Program-made: the position numbers and the translations under genes
Shown: in pieces, positions 16,064 through 25,961 of the stretch
Numbering within the stretch: position 1 is the stretch's first letter
Layout: each line of letters begins with the position of its first letter
Source: Nocardioides marmotae
GTDB lineage: Bacteria; Actinomycetota; Actinomycetes; Propionibacteriales; Nocardioidaceae
NCBI RefSeq assembly: GCF_013177455.1
Contig: NZ_CP053660.1
Span: 1,550,001-1,614,000, forward strand
DNA length: 64,000 nucleotides
Direction: 5' to 3'
Notes under the pieces: generated by a model
What the model was told of the DNA's origin: nothing
The model's input: only the letters and a program-made list of their open reading frames with translations
Database searches by the model: none

Positions 16064-17274
16064 AGCCCGACCTCCGCGCGGATGGCGGCGACGACCTCCG
16101 GCAGCGCGGTCAGGAACGCCTCGACCTCGGTCTCGGTCGTCGCGCGGGTCAGCGAGACCCGGACGTTGCCGTGGGTGAGCGCCCCCATCGCCGCCAGCAC
16201 GTGGCTGGGCTCGAGGGTGGCGGCGGTGCAGGCCGACCCGCTCGCGACGCCGTGGCCGCGCCGGTCCAGGCCGTGCACGAGCGCCTCGCCGTCGACGTAG
16301 AGGCAGGAGAACGTGACGAGGTGGGGGAGGCGGGCGACCGGGTCGCCGACGACCTCGGTGTCGGGCAGCGCCGCCGCCGCGGCCCGGATGCGGTCCACCA
16401 GCGCCGCCTGGCGCCGCCCGACCTCGTCGCGCTCGGCGACCACGGCCTGGAGCGCGGCGGCCGCGGCGAGGGCCGCGGGGACGTTCTCGAAGCCGGTGGC
16501 GCGCTCGTCGACGCGGTCGTCGCCGGGGAACGGGTTGCGCCACCGGGCGCCCTTGCGGACCAGGAGGACCCCCACGCCGGCCGGCCCGCCCCACTTGTGC
16601 GCCGAGGCGGCCGCCGCGTCCCAGCCCCCGGGCAGCGCCAGCCGGCCGGCCGAGGCGCACGCGTCGACGAAGAGGGGCACGCCGCTGCCCTCGAGGGCCG
16701 CAGCGACCTCGGCGACCGGCTGCACGGTCCCGACCTCGTGGTTGGCCGCCTGGACCGCGGCCACCGCGACCCCGTCCGCCGCGGCGGCGTGGGCGACGTC
16801 GTCGGGGGAGACCCGCCCCCAGCGGTCGACCTCGACGGCCACGTGGTCGCCGGGCACCCAGGCGGCGGCGTGGAGCAGCGTGGAGTGCTCGACCGCGGAG
16901 TGCACGATCGCGTCGCCGTGCCGGGCGCGACCGGCCCGCAGGCCGAGGAGGCCGCGGTGCACCGCGTCGGTGCCCGAGGCGGTGAAGGTGACCTCGTCGG
17001 GACGGGTGCCCAGGCAGTCGGCCACGACCTCGCGGGCGTTGTCCAGCAGCAGCCGGGCCGAGCGGGCCGCGCGGTGCAGCCGCCGCGGGTCGGCGTACCC
17101 CTGGTCCAGCGCAGCCAGGAACGTCTCGCGCGCGGCCGGGTGGAGCGGCTCGGCCGACGCGGCGTCGAGATACCCGCCACCGCCCGGACCGGCCCCGGTG
17201 GAACCCGGCGGGGGAGTCACGGAGGAGGGGGCGGACGCGTCGGCCGACGACGGCGGCCCGGAGGCGGGGGTCAC
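16060..17274 (-). CDS. cysteine desulfurase (NifS/IscS family)
   Basis: PLP enzyme releasing sulfur from L-cysteine. The 404-residue protein starts with about 33 Pro/Ser/Gly-rich residues, then GGYLDAASAEPLHPAARETFL. The PLP lysine is in ASAHKWGGPAGVGVLL and the substrate cysteine in VASGSACTAATLEPSHVL; GTDAVHRGLLGL and ANHEVGTVQPV are also typical. The GTG at 17274 is supported by TATCTT 7 nt upstream. It is coupled to the TusA-like gene; the clearly separate erpA unit is about 2 kb away. Confidence 0.92.
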   Translation of the reverse strand: MTPASGPPSSADASAPSSVTPPPGSTGAGPGGGGYLDAASAEPLHPAARETFLAALDQGYADPRRLHRAARSARLLLDNAREVVADCLGTRPDEVTFTASGTDAVHRGLLGLRAGRARHGDAIVHSAVEHSTLLHAAAWVPGDHVAVEVDRWGRVSPDDVAHAAAADGVAVAAVQAANHEVGTVQPVAEVAAALEGSGVPLFVDACASAGRLALPGGWDAAAASAHKWGGPAGVGVLLVRKGARWRNPFPGDDRVDERATGFENVPAALAAAAALQAVVAERDEVGRRQAALVDRIRAAAAALPDTEVVGDPVARLPHLVTFSCLYVDGEALVHGLDRRGHGVASGSACTAATLEPSHVLAAMGALTHGNVRVSLTRATTETEVEAFLTALPEVVAAIRAEVGL

Positions 17275-17281
17275 AGGGCCG

Positions 17282-17287
17282 AAGATA
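17282..17287 (-). promoter_or_regulatory. -10 element of cysteine desulfurase
   Basis: TATCTT on the minus strand ends 7 nt before the GTG at 17274; back to back with the ctaC promoter (TACTGT at 17324-17329). Confidence 0.4.
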
Positions 17288-17367
17288 GACGACCCCCGGG
17301 CGCATCCCCCGTGGCGGTTGGCGTACTGTTCGACCTACTCGTGACAACCCAAGAGGAAGGCTCGTTC

Positions 17368-18303
17368 GTGGGTCTGCAACTCCCCCCGCGAGGGGTCGGG
17401 AAGGCCCGGCGCGGCCGCCGGGCGATCCTGCTCGCCGCCGTTCTCGGCCTCGCCGCCGTGCTCTCCGGATGCTCAGCGGATAGCCAGGAAGAATGGAAGA
17501 ACCTGGCGATGCCATCGCCCGCCACGGAGCAGGGTGAGCACACCCTCGCGCTGTGGCAGGGAGCCTGGATCGCCGCCCTGGTCACCGGCGTCATCGTCTG
17601 GGCGCTCATCTTCTGGGCCGTGTGGCGCTACCGCCGCCGCAGCGACGACGAGATCCCGATCCAGACGCGCTACAACCTGCCGCTCGAGGTCTTCTACACG
17701 CTCGCGCCGATCATCATGGTGATCGTGTTCTTCTCGCACACCGTGCGGGTGCAGAACATCGTGCTGGACGACCCGACGCCCGACAACACCGTCGAGGTCG
17801 TGGGCCAGCAGTGGTCCTGGACGTTCAACTACGGCCTCGGTGAGCAGGACGCGTCGGCCAACGACGAGCTCACCGACGACGAGTACGCCTACGACGAGTA
17901 CGCCTACGTGAGCGGCACCGGCTCGGACATCCCGACCCTGGTGCTGCCGGTCAACCAGACCACCCGCTTCAACCTCTACTCGCCCGACGTCATCCACGAC
18001 TTCGGCGTGCCGGCGTTCCTCATCAAGATGGACGTCATCCCGGGCCGGGTGAACCACTACCAGGTCACCCCGAAGGAGATCGGCACGTACGCCGGCAAGT
18101 GCTACGAGCTCTGCGGTGTCTACCACTCCCGCATGCTCTTCAACGTCGAGGTCGTCAGCGAAGAGGACTACGCCGCGTACCTCGAGGAGCTCGAGGCGAC
18201 CGGAAACACCAGTGACGGCCCGCTGATCGGTGGCGAGAACGCCGACACGCAGGTCGGCATGACCAACGAGGCGGACGAGTACGCCGAGGGAGGCGCAGAA
18301 TGA
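17368..18303 (+). CDS. ctaC: cytochrome c oxidase subunit II (aa3-type), lipoprotein
   Basis: Carries the binuclear CuA centre that receives electrons from the bc1 complex. The 311-residue protein begins with a basic stretch and lipobox AAVLSGC (Cys35), two membrane helices ([39 protein letters not shown]) and an outer cupredoxin domain with [10 protein letters not shown] and the CuA motif [14 protein letters not shown] (CxxxCxxxHxxM). An acidic repeat ([11 protein letters not shown], about 170-180) interrupts the domain. The GTG at 17368 has GAGGAAGG 7 nt upstream and is preferred to the GTG at 17341. GTGA-type overlap into ctaD. Confidence 0.96.
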   Translation: MGLQLPPRGVGKARRGRRAILLAAVLGLAAVLSGCSADSQEEWKNLAMPSPATEQGEHTLALWQGAWIAALVTGVIVWALIFWAVWRYRRRSDDEIPIQTRYNLPLEVFYTLAPIIMVIVFFSHTVRVQNIVLDDPTPDNTVEVVGQQWSWTFNYGLGEQDASANDELTDDEYAYDEYAYVSGTGSDIPTLVLPVNQTTRFNLYSPDVIHDFGVPAFLIKMDVIPGRVNHYQVTPKEIGTYAGKCYELCGVYHSRMLFNVEVVSEEDYAAYLEELEATGNTSDGPLIGGENADTQVGMTNEADEYAEGGAE

Positions 18304-20054
18304 CCGCAACAGCAGCACGCACGGCCGACGTGACGGTCGCGCGCAAGCCCCTGGGGCAGCAGCTGGTCCGGCTCATGACGACCACGGACCACAAGCTGAT
18401 CGGCAAGCTGTACCTCGGCACGTCGTTCTTCTGGTTCATCGTCGGCGGGCTGATGGCCCTGCTGATCCGGTCCGAGCTGGCCTACCCCGGCCAGCAGGTC
18501 GTGAACGACGAGCTGTACAACCAGCTGTTCACGATGCACGGCACGATCATGCTGCTGCTCTTCGCGACGCCGCTGTTCTTCGGCTTCGCCAACGTGATCA
18601 TGCCGATCCAGATCGGTGCCCCGGACGTCGCGTTCCCGCGACTGAACATGTTCAGCTACTGGCTGTTCCTGTTCGGCGGCCTCATCGCCGCCTCCGGCTT
18701 CCTCACCCCGCAGGGTGCGGCCGACTTCGGTTGGTACGCCTACACCCCGCTGAGCGACGCGGTGCGCTCGCCCTCCGTGGGCGGCGACCTGTGGATCATG
18801 GGTCTCTACCTGGCCGGTCTGGGCACGATCCTGGGTGCGGTCAACTTCATCACCACGATCATCTCCATGCGTGCCCCCGGCATGACCATGTTCCGGATGC
18901 CGCTGTTCACCTGGAACACGCTGATCACCAGCATGCTCGTGCTGATCGCGTTCCCGATCCTGGCCGGCGCGCTGCTGATGCTGGAGGCCGACCGTCAGCT
19001 CGGCGCCCACGTCTTCGACACCGCCCACGGCGGATCGATCCTGTGGCAGCACCTGTTCTGGTTCTTCGGGCACCCAGAGGTGTACATCATCGCGCTGCCG
19101 TTCTTCGGCATCGTGACCGAGATCCTGCCGGTCTTCAGCCGCAAGCCGATCTTCGGCTACGTCGGCCTGGTCGGCGCGACCCTCGCCATCGCGATCCTCT
19201 CGGTCGCGGTGTGGGCCCACCACATGTTCGTCACCGGCGCGGTCGATCTGCCGTTCTTCTCCGGCATGACGTTCCTGATCGCGGTGCCAACAGGTGTGAA
19301 GTTCTTCAACTGGATCGGCACGATGTGGGGCGGGTCGGTGTCGCTGGACACCCCGATGCTGTGGAGCTTCGGCTTCCTCATCACCTTCCTCTTCGGTGGT
19401 CTCACCGGCATCATCCTGGCCAGCCCGCCGCTGGACTTCCACGTGACCGACTCCTACTTCGTGGTCGCGCACTTCCACTACGTCGTCTTCGGCACCGTGG
19501 TGTTCGCGATGTTCGCCGGCTTCTACTTCTGGTGGCCGAAGTTCACCGGGCGGATGCTCGACGAGCGCCTCGGCAAGGTCCACTTCTGGCTGCTGTTCGT
19601 CGGCTTCCACACGACCTTCCTCGTCCAGCACTGGCTGGGTGTCGAGGGCATGCCGCGCCGGTACGCCGACTACCTGCCCGAGGACGGCTTCACCACGCTG
19701 AACCAGGTCTCGACCATCGGGTCCTTCCTGCTCGCCGCCTCGACGCTGCCGTTCTTCTACAACGTCTACATCTCGGCGCGCGGACCGAAGGTCCTCGTCG
19801 ACGACCCGTGGGGCTGGGGCCGCTCCCTGGAGTGGGCGACCAGCTGCCCGCCGCCGCGGCACAACTTCGTCTCCCTCCCGCGGATCCGCTCGGAGTCGCC
19901 GGCCTTCGACCTGCACCACCCGGAGGTCGCGGCCCTCGAGATGGAGCAGAACCAGGCGGCACGTGACGGCGGCTTCGCCGACGCACCCGACATGGAGGGC
20001 CGTGCCGGCCTGATCGACGAACGCACCCAGAACGACAAGGGGACCGACCGATGA
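18300..20054 (+). CDS. ctaD: cytochrome c oxidase subunit I (aa3-type)
   Basis: Catalytic heme-copper subunit reducing oxygen to water and pumping protons. The 584-residue protein has about twelve helices. Key sites: [13 protein letters not shown] (heme a His), [17 protein letters not shown] (His-Tyr pair at CuB), [10 protein letters not shown] (CuB His pair) and [14 protein letters not shown] (heme a and a3 His). The C-terminus has a charged tail ([12 protein letters not shown]). The ATG at 18300 overlaps the ctaC stop; the ctaF ATG overlaps its own stop, giving a coupled ctaCDF operon. Confidence 0.98.
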   Translation: MTATAARTADVTVARKPLGQQLVRLMTTTDHKLIGKLYLGTSFFWFIVGGLMALLIRSELAYPGQQVVNDELYNQLFTMHGTIMLLLFATPLFFGFANVIMPIQIGAPDVAFPRLNMFSYWLFLFGGLIAASGFLTPQGAADFGWYAYTPLSDAVRSPSVGGDLWIMGLYLAGLGTILGAVNFITTIISMRAPGMTMFRMPLFTWNTLITSMLVLIAFPILAGALLMLEADRQLGAHVFDTAHGGSILWQHLFWFFGHPEVYIIALPFFGIVTEILPVFSRKPIFGYVGLVGATLAIAILSVAVWAHHMFVTGAVDLPFFSGMTFLIAVPTGVKFFNWIGTMWGGSVSLDTPMLWSFGFLITFLFGGLTGIILASPPLDFHVTDSYFVVAHFHYVVFGTVVFAMFAGFYFWWPKFTGRMLDERLGKVHFWLLFVGFHTTFLVQHWLGVEGMPRRYADYLPEDGFTTLNQVSTIGSFLLAASTLPFFYNVYISARGPKVLVDDPWGWGRSLEWATSCPPPRHNFVSLPRIRSESPAFDLHHPEVAALEMEQNQAARDGGFADAPDMEGRAGLIDERTQNDKGTDR

Positions 20055-20467
20055 AGGCCGAAGCCTGGATCTTCGCGATCTGCTCCATCTTCCTGGTGCT
20101 CGTCACGCCGGCGTACTGGTTCGTGACGTCGGCCAGCGACCAGGGTGGCGACTGGACCGGCACCTCCGCGCTGGTCATGACCACGCTCCTCGTGCTGATG
20201 GTGACCCTCTACCTGGGCTTCCACGCCCGGAAGATGGAGCCCCGTCCCGAGGACCGCAAGGACGCCGACATCGTGGACGGGGCCGGCGAGCTCGGCTTCT
20301 TCCCGCCGTACTCCTGGTGGCCGCTGTGGTGCGCCGCGACCCTCGCGGTCTGCGTCCTGGGCATCGCCGCCGCCGCCTGGTGGCTGTTCATCATCGGTGC
20401 CGTCCTCGGCGCGATCGCCCTGTGCGGCTTCGTCTTCGAGTACTACCGCGGAGAGCACGCCCACTGA
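20051..20467 (+). CDS. ctaF: cytochrome c oxidase subunit IV (actinobacterial type)
   Basis: Accessory membrane subunit of the actinobacterial aa3 oxidase. The 138-residue protein has four helices: [57 protein letters not shown] and [19 protein letters not shown], with [16 protein letters not shown] on a loop between the second and third. It overlaps ctaD by 4 nt (ATGA) and is followed by a strong terminator. Confidence 0.93.
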   Translation: MKAEAWIFAICSIFLVLVTPAYWFVTSASDQGGDWTGTSALVMTTLLVLMVTLYLGFHARKMEPRPEDRKDADIVDGAGELGFFPPYSWWPLWCAATLAVCVLGIAAAAWWLFIIGAVLGAIALCGFVFEYYRGEHAH

Positions 20468-20504
20468 GCAACACCCCTGGGGTCGACACCTCAGGGCAAC
20501 CACG

Positions 20505-20541
20505 AAACCCGCCGTCCGGGCGCAACCGGACGGCGGGTTTT
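20505..20541 (+). terminator. intrinsic terminator of ctaCDF
   Basis: A 15-bp stem (20505-20519 with 20526-20540) closes the 6-nt loop gcgcaa and ends in TTTT, 37 bp past the ctaF stop. This is the most classical terminator in the window. Confidence 0.9.
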
Positions 20542-20625
20542 CGTGTCTCACTGGGGTCAGCACCTACTCTCGAGGAGTAGGCCGGCACCGAGCCGGAGCC
20601 CTCGACCGACTGCCGTGGAGTCCGC

Positions 20626-21861
20626 ATGTCCGAGCGTCGTGCCCGCGCCCACCGGGGCGCAGCCCTCGCCGCCACCCTCGTCCTGACCCTTCCCCTCGCC
20701 GCCGCCTGCGACGGCTCCGGCTCGTCGCCGGGCGCGGCCGGCGCCCCCCGTACCCAGGCCGCTGCCGGGGTCGGGTCCGAGCCCACCGGCTCCATCAGCG
20801 CGAACGTGAGCGGCGGGTCGCGGCCCGTCCCGGTCGACAAGGTCGTCGAGGTCACGGCGAGCGACGCGACGCTGGACAAGGTCCGGCTCGCGCCGGCCGG
20901 CGGCCCGACCGAGGAGGCGCCCGCCGTCACCGGCCGGCTCTCGGAGGACGGCACCACCTGGCGCGCCGAGGACCGGCTGGAGCCGGGCGTCGCCTACCTG
21001 CTCCACGCGCGCGGCGAGGACGGCTCGGGCCAGCCGGTCCGCAGCACGGTGCGGTTCCGCACCGTCGACCTCACCCTCGACGAGCAGACCTACCCGTCGG
21101 TGGCGCCCCTGGACGGGGAGACCGTCGGGGTGGGGATGCCGGTCGTGGTGAACTTCGACGTCCCGGTGACCGACCGCGCCTCGATCGAGCGTCACCTGAA
21201 GGTCGACGCGACCCCGGCCCAGCCCGGCACCTGGCACTGGCTCAGCGACACCGAGGTGCACTACCGCCCGAAGAAGTACTGGAAGCCCGGGACGAAGGTG
21301 AGCGTCGACGTCGACGTGAACAGCGTGCCCGCCGGCGGCGGCGTCTACGGCCAGATGAGCCGCTCGCTCGACTTCACCGTCGGCGATGCCCACGTCTACC
21401 GGGTCGACGCGCAGGCCCACCACATGAAGGTCTTCTCCAACGGCAAGCTGCTGCGCACGCTCCCCGTGACGACCGGCAAGCCGGGCTTCACCACCCGCTC
21501 GGGCACGAAGGTCATCATCGAGAAGTTCGACGTCAAGCGGATGAACTCCGAGACCGTCGGCATCGCCGCCGGGAGCTCGGAGGCCTATGACATCGACGAC
21601 GTCCAGTGGGCGATGCGGGTGACCTACTCCGGGGAGTTCATCCACGCCGCCCCGTGGTCGGTCGGCTCGCAGGGCCGCGCCAACGTCAGCCACGGCTGCA
21701 CCGGGCTCAGCACGGCCGACGCCGGCTGGCTCTACGAGATGAGCCGCCGCGGCGACGTCGTGGAGTACGTCGGCACCGACCGGCAGATGACGCTCGACAA
21801 CGGCTACGGCGACTGGAACGCCTCCTGGGCCGAGTACAAGGCCGGCTCGGCCCTGGGCTGA
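20626..21861 (+). CDS. L,D-transpeptidase (YkuD) lipoprotein with Ig-like domains
   Basis: Cell-wall enzyme forming 3-3 cross-links between peptidoglycan stems. The 411-residue protein has a lipobox LAAAC (Cys28), a Ser/Gly/Ala-rich linker, two Ig-like modules (about 58-145 and 150-245) as in mycobacterial Ldt proteins, and a catalytic YkuD domain. The active site is visible as NVSHGCTGLSTADAGWLY, where the usual family form is SHGCxRM/L; the nucleophile is the Cys. The catalytic His is in GEFIHAAPWS. The ATG has GTGGAG upstream. The downstream LLM gene is convergent with a 16-nt gap. Confidence 0.93.
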   Translation: MSERRARAHRGAALAATLVLTLPLAAACDGSGSSPGAAGAPRTQAAAGVGSEPTGSISANVSGGSRPVPVDKVVEVTASDATLDKVRLAPAGGPTEEAPAVTGRLSEDGTTWRAEDRLEPGVAYLLHARGEDGSGQPVRSTVRFRTVDLTLDEQTYPSVAPLDGETVGVGMPVVVNFDVPVTDRASIERHLKVDATPAQPGTWHWLSDTEVHYRPKKYWKPGTKVSVDVDVNSVPAGGGVYGQMSRSLDFTVGDAHVYRVDAQAHHMKVFSNGKLLRTLPVTTGKPGFTTRSGTKVIIEKFDVKRMNSETVGIAAGSSEAYDIDDVQWAMRVTYSGEFIHAAPWSVGSQGRANVSHGCTGLSTADAGWLYEMSRRGDVVEYVGTDRQMTLDNGYGDWNASWAEYKAGSALG

Positions 21862-21877
21862 CCCGGCGGGCGCCCGC

Positions 21878-22915
21878 TCAGTCGGCGAGCAGCTCGCGCA
21901 CCCGCGGCGCCACCTCGGTGCCGTACAGCTCGATGCACTCCATGAGGTGGTCGTGGGGCAGCGGGCCGTGGGAGTACTTCAGGTCGAAGCGGTCGATGCC
22001 GAGGACGCGGACGGTCGCGGCGATCTTGCGGGCCACGGTCTCGGGCGACCCGACGAACAGCGCACCCTGGTCGGCCTCGGCGTCGAGCTGGGCGCGGGTG
22101 GCCGGCGGCCAGCCCCGCTCGCGGCCGATCCGGTCGCGGTTGGCCTTGAAGTGCGGGAAGAGCCGCTCCCGGGCCTCGGCGTCGGTGCGCGCCACGAACC
22201 CGGGGGAGTGCACCCCGACCGGGAGCCGCGGCTGGCCGAGCTCGTCGAGCGCGCGGTGGTAGAGGTCGACGTACGGCGCGAACCGCGCGGGCTCGCCGCC
22301 GATGATGGCGAGCATCAGGGGGAGGCCGTACCGCGCTGAGCGGACCACGGACTCCGGTGACCCGCCGACCGCGACCCAGGTGCGCAGCGGGTTCGCCGGC
22401 GCCGGCCAGACCCGCGCGTCGACCAGGGGCGCCCGGGTCTGCCCCTCCCAGCTGAGCGGCTCGCCCTGGGCAGTGGCCAGGCGGAGCCGGGCGAACAGGT
22501 CGAGCTTCTCGCTGAAGAGCACCTCGTAGTCGGCGAGGTCGAAGCCGAAGAGCGGGAAGGACTCGGTGAAGGAGCCGCGCCCGAGCGTGACCTCCGCCCG
22601 GCCGCCGGAGAGGGCGTCGATGGTCGCGAAGCGCTCCATGACCCGCACGGGGTCATCGGAGCTGAGCACGGTCACGGCGGAGCCGAGGCGGATCCGCTCG
22701 GTCGTGGTGGCCAGCCCGGCCAGCACCACGTCGGGGGCCGAGACCGCGTAGTCGTCGCGGTGGTGCTCGCCGATCCCGAAGGCGTCGACGCCGACCTCGT
22801 CGGCCAGGCGGCCCTGTGCGACCACGTCCCGCACCACCTCGGCGTGGGGCAGCAGTGCCCCGTCGGGTCCGACGGTGACGTCACCGAACGTGTCGAGGCC
22901 GAGCTGGATCTCCAT
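21878..22915 (-). CDS. LLM class flavin-dependent oxidoreductase
   Basis: Luciferase-like TIM-barrel monooxygenase or reductase using FMN or F420; the substrate is unknown. The 345-residue protein begins MEIQLGLDTFGDVTVGPDG and shows DAFGIGEHHRDDYAVSAPDVV, family TTERIRLGSAVTVLSSDDPVR and LSGGRAEVTLGRGSF, with a substrate-side WVAVGGSPESVVRSARYGLP later. A ribosome site GGAAGG lies 7 nt before the ATG. It is separated from qcrB by a strong hairpin, so it is an independent unit. Confidence 0.88.
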   Translation of the reverse strand: MEIQLGLDTFGDVTVGPDGALLPHAEVVRDVVAQGRLADEVGVDAFGIGEHHRDDYAVSAPDVVLAGLATTTERIRLGSAVTVLSSDDPVRVMERFATIDALSGGRAEVTLGRGSFTESFPLFGFDLADYEVLFSEKLDLFARLRLATAQGEPLSWEGQTRAPLVDARVWPAPANPLRTWVAVGGSPESVVRSARYGLPLMLAIIGGEPARFAPYVDLYHRALDELGQPRLPVGVHSPGFVARTDAEARERLFPHFKANRDRIGRERGWPPATRAQLDAEADQGALFVGSPETVARKIAATVRVLGIDRFDLKYSHGPLPHDHLMECIELYGTEVAPRVRELLAD

Positions 22916-22994
22916 GGCTGCCTTCCGGGTGGACCTGCGGTGTGGGAGTGGTGGGGGAGCGCGGGGGCGGTGCCGGTGCGCTGACCCCGGTACG

Positions 22995-23033
22995 CCGAGG
23001 GCCCCGGCCGCTGGTGCGGTCCGGGGCCCTCGG
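22995..23033 (-). terminator. intrinsic terminator of ctaE-qcrCAB
   Basis: A perfect 13-bp stem (ccgagggccccgg at 22995-23007 with its complement at 23021-23033) around a 13-nt loop, 18 bp past the qcrB stop on the minus strand. Confidence 0.75.
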
Positions 23034-23051
23034 TCGGGTCATGCTGGTGGG

Positions 23052-24815
23052 TCAGTGCTCGCGGTGCTCGTCGCGCAGCGTCTCGCCCTCGACGGCGTGG
23101 TGGCCGTCGAACTGGTGGCCATCGGCCACGACGCCCTCGAGCTCGTGCTGCACCTCGTGCTCGTGCTCGTCGTGGTGGTGCGCGTCCTCGAGCTCGGCCG
23201 CGGTGGGCTTCTGCACGTTGTCGGCGTACCAGAGGGTCGCGAGCTTGGCCCGCAGGCCGCTGCCACGTCGCTTCGGGGCCGGGATGCCGTTCGGGTCGAC
23301 CGGGGCCGGACCCTCCAGCGAGTAGGCCTCGTCGCGGTCCCGAGCGGTCAGCGTGTAGGCCGCGTCGGTGTCGAGCGGCAGGTGCCGCTCGCTGTAGCCG
23401 CCCTCCGGCGAGCGCATGATCACGCCCGTCTCGTAGCCGTGCAGGAGCTTCTCGTTGTCCTGACGCTGCAGGGAGATGCACCAACGGCGCGTGATGATGA
23501 AGGCGATCACCGGCCCGATGAACACCGCCGCACGCATGAAGTACGTGATCTGGTTGATGCTCAGGTGGAGCTTGATGGCGATGATGTCGTTGCCGCCCGC
23601 GGCCCACATCAGGCCGTAGAAGGTCATCAGCGCGACCATGAGCGCGGTGCGGGTCGGAGCGTTCCGCGGCCGCTGCAGCAGGTGGTGCTCGCGCTTGTCA
23701 CCGGTGATCCAGGCCTCCAGGAACGGCAGGAGGAGGACGATGGTGAACAGCAGGCCGGGCAGCACGATGATCGGCAGGAAGACGTTCCAGGACCAGGTCG
23801 TGCCCCAGAACTCCGACTCCCAGCCCGGCATGATCCGCAGCGCGCCGTCGGGCCAGCCCATGTACCAGTCAGGCTGCGAGCCCGCGGTCACCTTGGTCGG
23901 GTCGTACGGGCCGTACTTCCACACCGGGTTGATCGTCAGCAGACCACCCATCAGGGCGCAGACGCCGAAGACGATGAAGAAGAAGCCGCCGGCCTTCGCG
24001 GCGTACACCGGCAGCATCGGGAAGCCCACGACGTTCTGCTCGGTGCGGCCGGGACCAGGCCACTGGGTGTGCTTGTGGTAGACGAGCAGGAGCATGTGCG
24101 CCGCGATCAGCGCCAGCAGCAGGCCCGGGATCAGCAGCACGTGGATGATGTAGAGCCGCGGGATGATCGCCTCACCCGGGAACTCGCCACCGAAGAGGAA
24201 GAACGACAGGTAGGTGCCGACCACCGGGATGGACTTCATGAAGCCGTCCGCGGCCCGGACGCCGGTGCCCGAGAGCAGGTCGTCGGGGAGGGAGTAGCCG
24301 GTGAAGCCCTCGAGGGTGCCCAGGATCAGCAGCAGGCAGCCGATGACCCAGTTCATCTCGCGGGGCTTGCGGTGCGCTCCGGTGAAGAACACCCGCATGA
24401 GGTGGATCATCATCGAGGCGATGAAGAGCATCGCGGCCCAGTGGTGCATCTGCCGCATCAGCAGACCACCGCGGACGTCGAAGGAGATGTCGAGGGTCGA
24501 GGCCATCGACTCCGACATCGCGACGCCGCGCAGCTGGTCGTAGGAGCCCTCGTAGTGGATCTCGCCCATGCTCGGGTTGAACCACAGCGTCAGGAAGACG
24601 CCCGAGAGCAGGAGGACCACGAAGCTCCACAGGGCGATCTCGCCCAGCATGAACGACCAGTGGTCCGGGAAGACCTTGCGCAGGTTCTTCTTCATGGCGG
24701 TGGCGAGGCCGAGGCGCTCGTCCGCCCAGTTCGCGACGACGCCGGCACGGCCGGGCTTGCTCGCGACGGCCGCCGAGGAGTTGCTCGTGGCGACCTTGCT
24801 CGTGTCGATGCTCAT
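23052..24815 (-). CDS. qcrB: cytochrome bc1 complex, cytochrome b subunit QcrB
   Basis: Membrane core of the actinobacterial menaquinol:cytochrome c oxidoreductase. The 587-residue protein is longer than canonical cytochrome b, as in other actinobacteria. Heme-ligand helices show MRQMHHWAAMLFIASMMIHL and IIPRLYIIHVLLIPGLLLAL; GCLLLILGTLEGFTGYSLPDD is the conserved second-loop region. The PEWY-type motif appears as QPDWYMGWPDG. Oddity: the last about 45 residues are extremely His/Glu-rich (AHHHDEHEHEVQHE and on). It is last in ctaE-qcrC-qcrA-qcrB, 3 nt after qcrA. Confidence 0.97.
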   Translation of the reverse strand: MSIDTSKVATSNSSAAVASKPGRAGVVANWADERLGLATAMKKNLRKVFPDHWSFMLGEIALWSFVVLLLSGVFLTLWFNPSMGEIHYEGSYDQLRGVAMSESMASTLDISFDVRGGLLMRQMHHWAAMLFIASMMIHLMRVFFTGAHRKPREMNWVIGCLLLILGTLEGFTGYSLPDDLLSGTGVRAADGFMKSIPVVGTYLSFFLFGGEFPGEAIIPRLYIIHVLLIPGLLLALIAAHMLLLVYHKHTQWPGPGRTEQNVVGFPMLPVYAAKAGGFFFIVFGVCALMGGLLTINPVWKYGPYDPTKVTAGSQPDWYMGWPDGALRIMPGWESEFWGTTWSWNVFLPIIVLPGLLFTIVLLLPFLEAWITGDKREHHLLQRPRNAPTRTALMVALMTFYGLMWAAGGNDIIAIKLHLSINQITYFMRAAVFIGPVIAFIITRRWCISLQRQDNEKLLHGYETGVIMRSPEGGYSERHLPLDTDAAYTLTARDRDEAYSLEGPAPVDPNGIPAPKRRGSGLRAKLATLWYADNVQKPTAAELEDAHHHDEHEHEVQHELEGVVADGHQFDGHHAVEGETLRDEHREH

Positions 24816-24818
24816 GTG

Positions 24819-25961
24819 TCAGCCACGCTCCCAGTAGCTCGGGCCCACGGGCTCGGTGAAGTCGCTCTGCGCGACCAGGTAGCCCTCGTCGTCCACGGCC
24901 AACGGTAGCTGGGGGAGTGCACGCGCGGCCGGGCCGAAGACGACGCGGGCGGAGTCCGCGAGGTCGAAGGTCGACTGGTGGCACGGGCACAGCACGTGGT
25001 GGGTGGTGCGCTCGTAGAGGGAGATCGGGCACCCGACGTGGGTGCAGATCTTGGAGTAGCACAGGACGCCGTCGACGGCCCAGTTCTCCCGGCCCTCGCC
25101 GGGGATGATCTCGTCGGGCTCCATGCGGACCACGATCACCGCGGCCTTGGACTTCGCGATCTGGAGCTCGACGCCCTCGATCACGTGGTCGCCGTTCTCG
25201 TCGACCTCGTAGAAGACCTCCGGCACGGCGTTGACCAGGTCACCGATCTCGAGGTCGGCGGCGCGGATCGGGGTGCCGATGACGTCGCGGACGACGCGGA
25301 CGCCCTTGGTCCACACGGTGTTCGCGAGGCCGGCGCCGAAGTACTCCTGGTCCTTGGCCACCTCCTGCGGGGTCGGGCCGAGGTCGCGCAGCAGCACGAT
25401 CGCGGGCAGGCCGAGGAGGCCCACCGCGCCGAGCAGCGAGTTGCGCACCAGCGGGCGGCGGCCGATGCCGGACTCGGCGAGACCGGCGTTCAGCGCCGCG
25501 ATGGTGGCCTGGCGGTCCTCGTCGGAGGAGCGGGCCTGGTGGCGCATCTCGACCATCTCGTGGTCGGCCATGAGCTTGCGGGCCCACTGGATGATGCCCA
25601 CGCCGATGAGCAGCAGGGCGAGACCGAAGGTCGTGCCGAGCGCGACGGTGGAGGCACCGAAGCCGGCGACGGTGTCGTGGTCGTCCCCGATGTCGAGGGT
25701 GAAGTACGCGACGAGGAACAGCAGCACGCAGATGGCCGAGAGGCCGAACAGGCCGGCGACCTGGCGCTCGGCCCGCTTCTCCTGAGCGGGGTCGACGTCG
25801 GTGGGACGCCAGGTGTGCTCGGGGAGGCCCGGGTCCGGGATCGGCTCAGCCGACGCCGGCACCGCGCCGGCGGAGCCGGCGGAGGTGTCGGGGAGGTTCT
25901 GCGACGGCTCGTCCTCGTGCGCGTCGTTGTCGTGCGACTCGTGGTCGCGGGCGTCGGTCAC
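24819..25961 (-). CDS. qcrA: cytochrome bc1 complex, Rieske iron-sulfur subunit QcrA
   Basis: Carries the Rieske 2Fe-2S centre. The 380-residue protein has an acidic disordered N-terminus (about 75 residues), three membrane helices as in actinobacterial QcrA (for example LSAICVLLFLVAYFTLDI; TFGLALLLIGVGIIQWA; LLGAVGLLGLPAIVLL) and a C-terminal Rieske fold with CTHVGCPISLYE and CPCHQSTFDL. It overlaps qcrC by 4 nt. Confidence 0.97.
   Translation of the reverse strand: MTDARDHESHDNDAHEDEPSQNLPDTSAGSAGAVPASAEPIPDPGLPEHTWRPTDVDPAQEKRAERQVAGLFGLSAICVLLFLVAYFTLDIGDDHDTVAGFGASTVALGTTFGLALLLIGVGIIQWARKLMADHEMVEMRHQARSSDEDRQATIAALNAGLAESGIGRRPLVRNSLLGAVGLLGLPAIVLLRDLGPTPQEVAKDQEYFGAGLANTVWTKGVRVVRDVIGTPIRAADLEIGDLVNAVPEVFYEVDENGDHVIEGVELQIAKSKAAVIVVRMEPDEIIPGEGRENWAVDGVLCYSKICTHVGCPISLYERTTHHVLCPCHQSTFDLADSARVVFGPAARALPQLPLAVDDEGYLVAQSDFTEPVGPSYWERG

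Noticed and set aside
17341-17367. GTG at 17341 as ctaC start
   Set aside because: The GTG at 17368 has a good ribosome site (GAGGAAGG) and gives a normal lipoprotein signal length.
22875-24908. 677-residue plus-strand open frame
   Set aside because: Antisense to qcrB, a certain gene.
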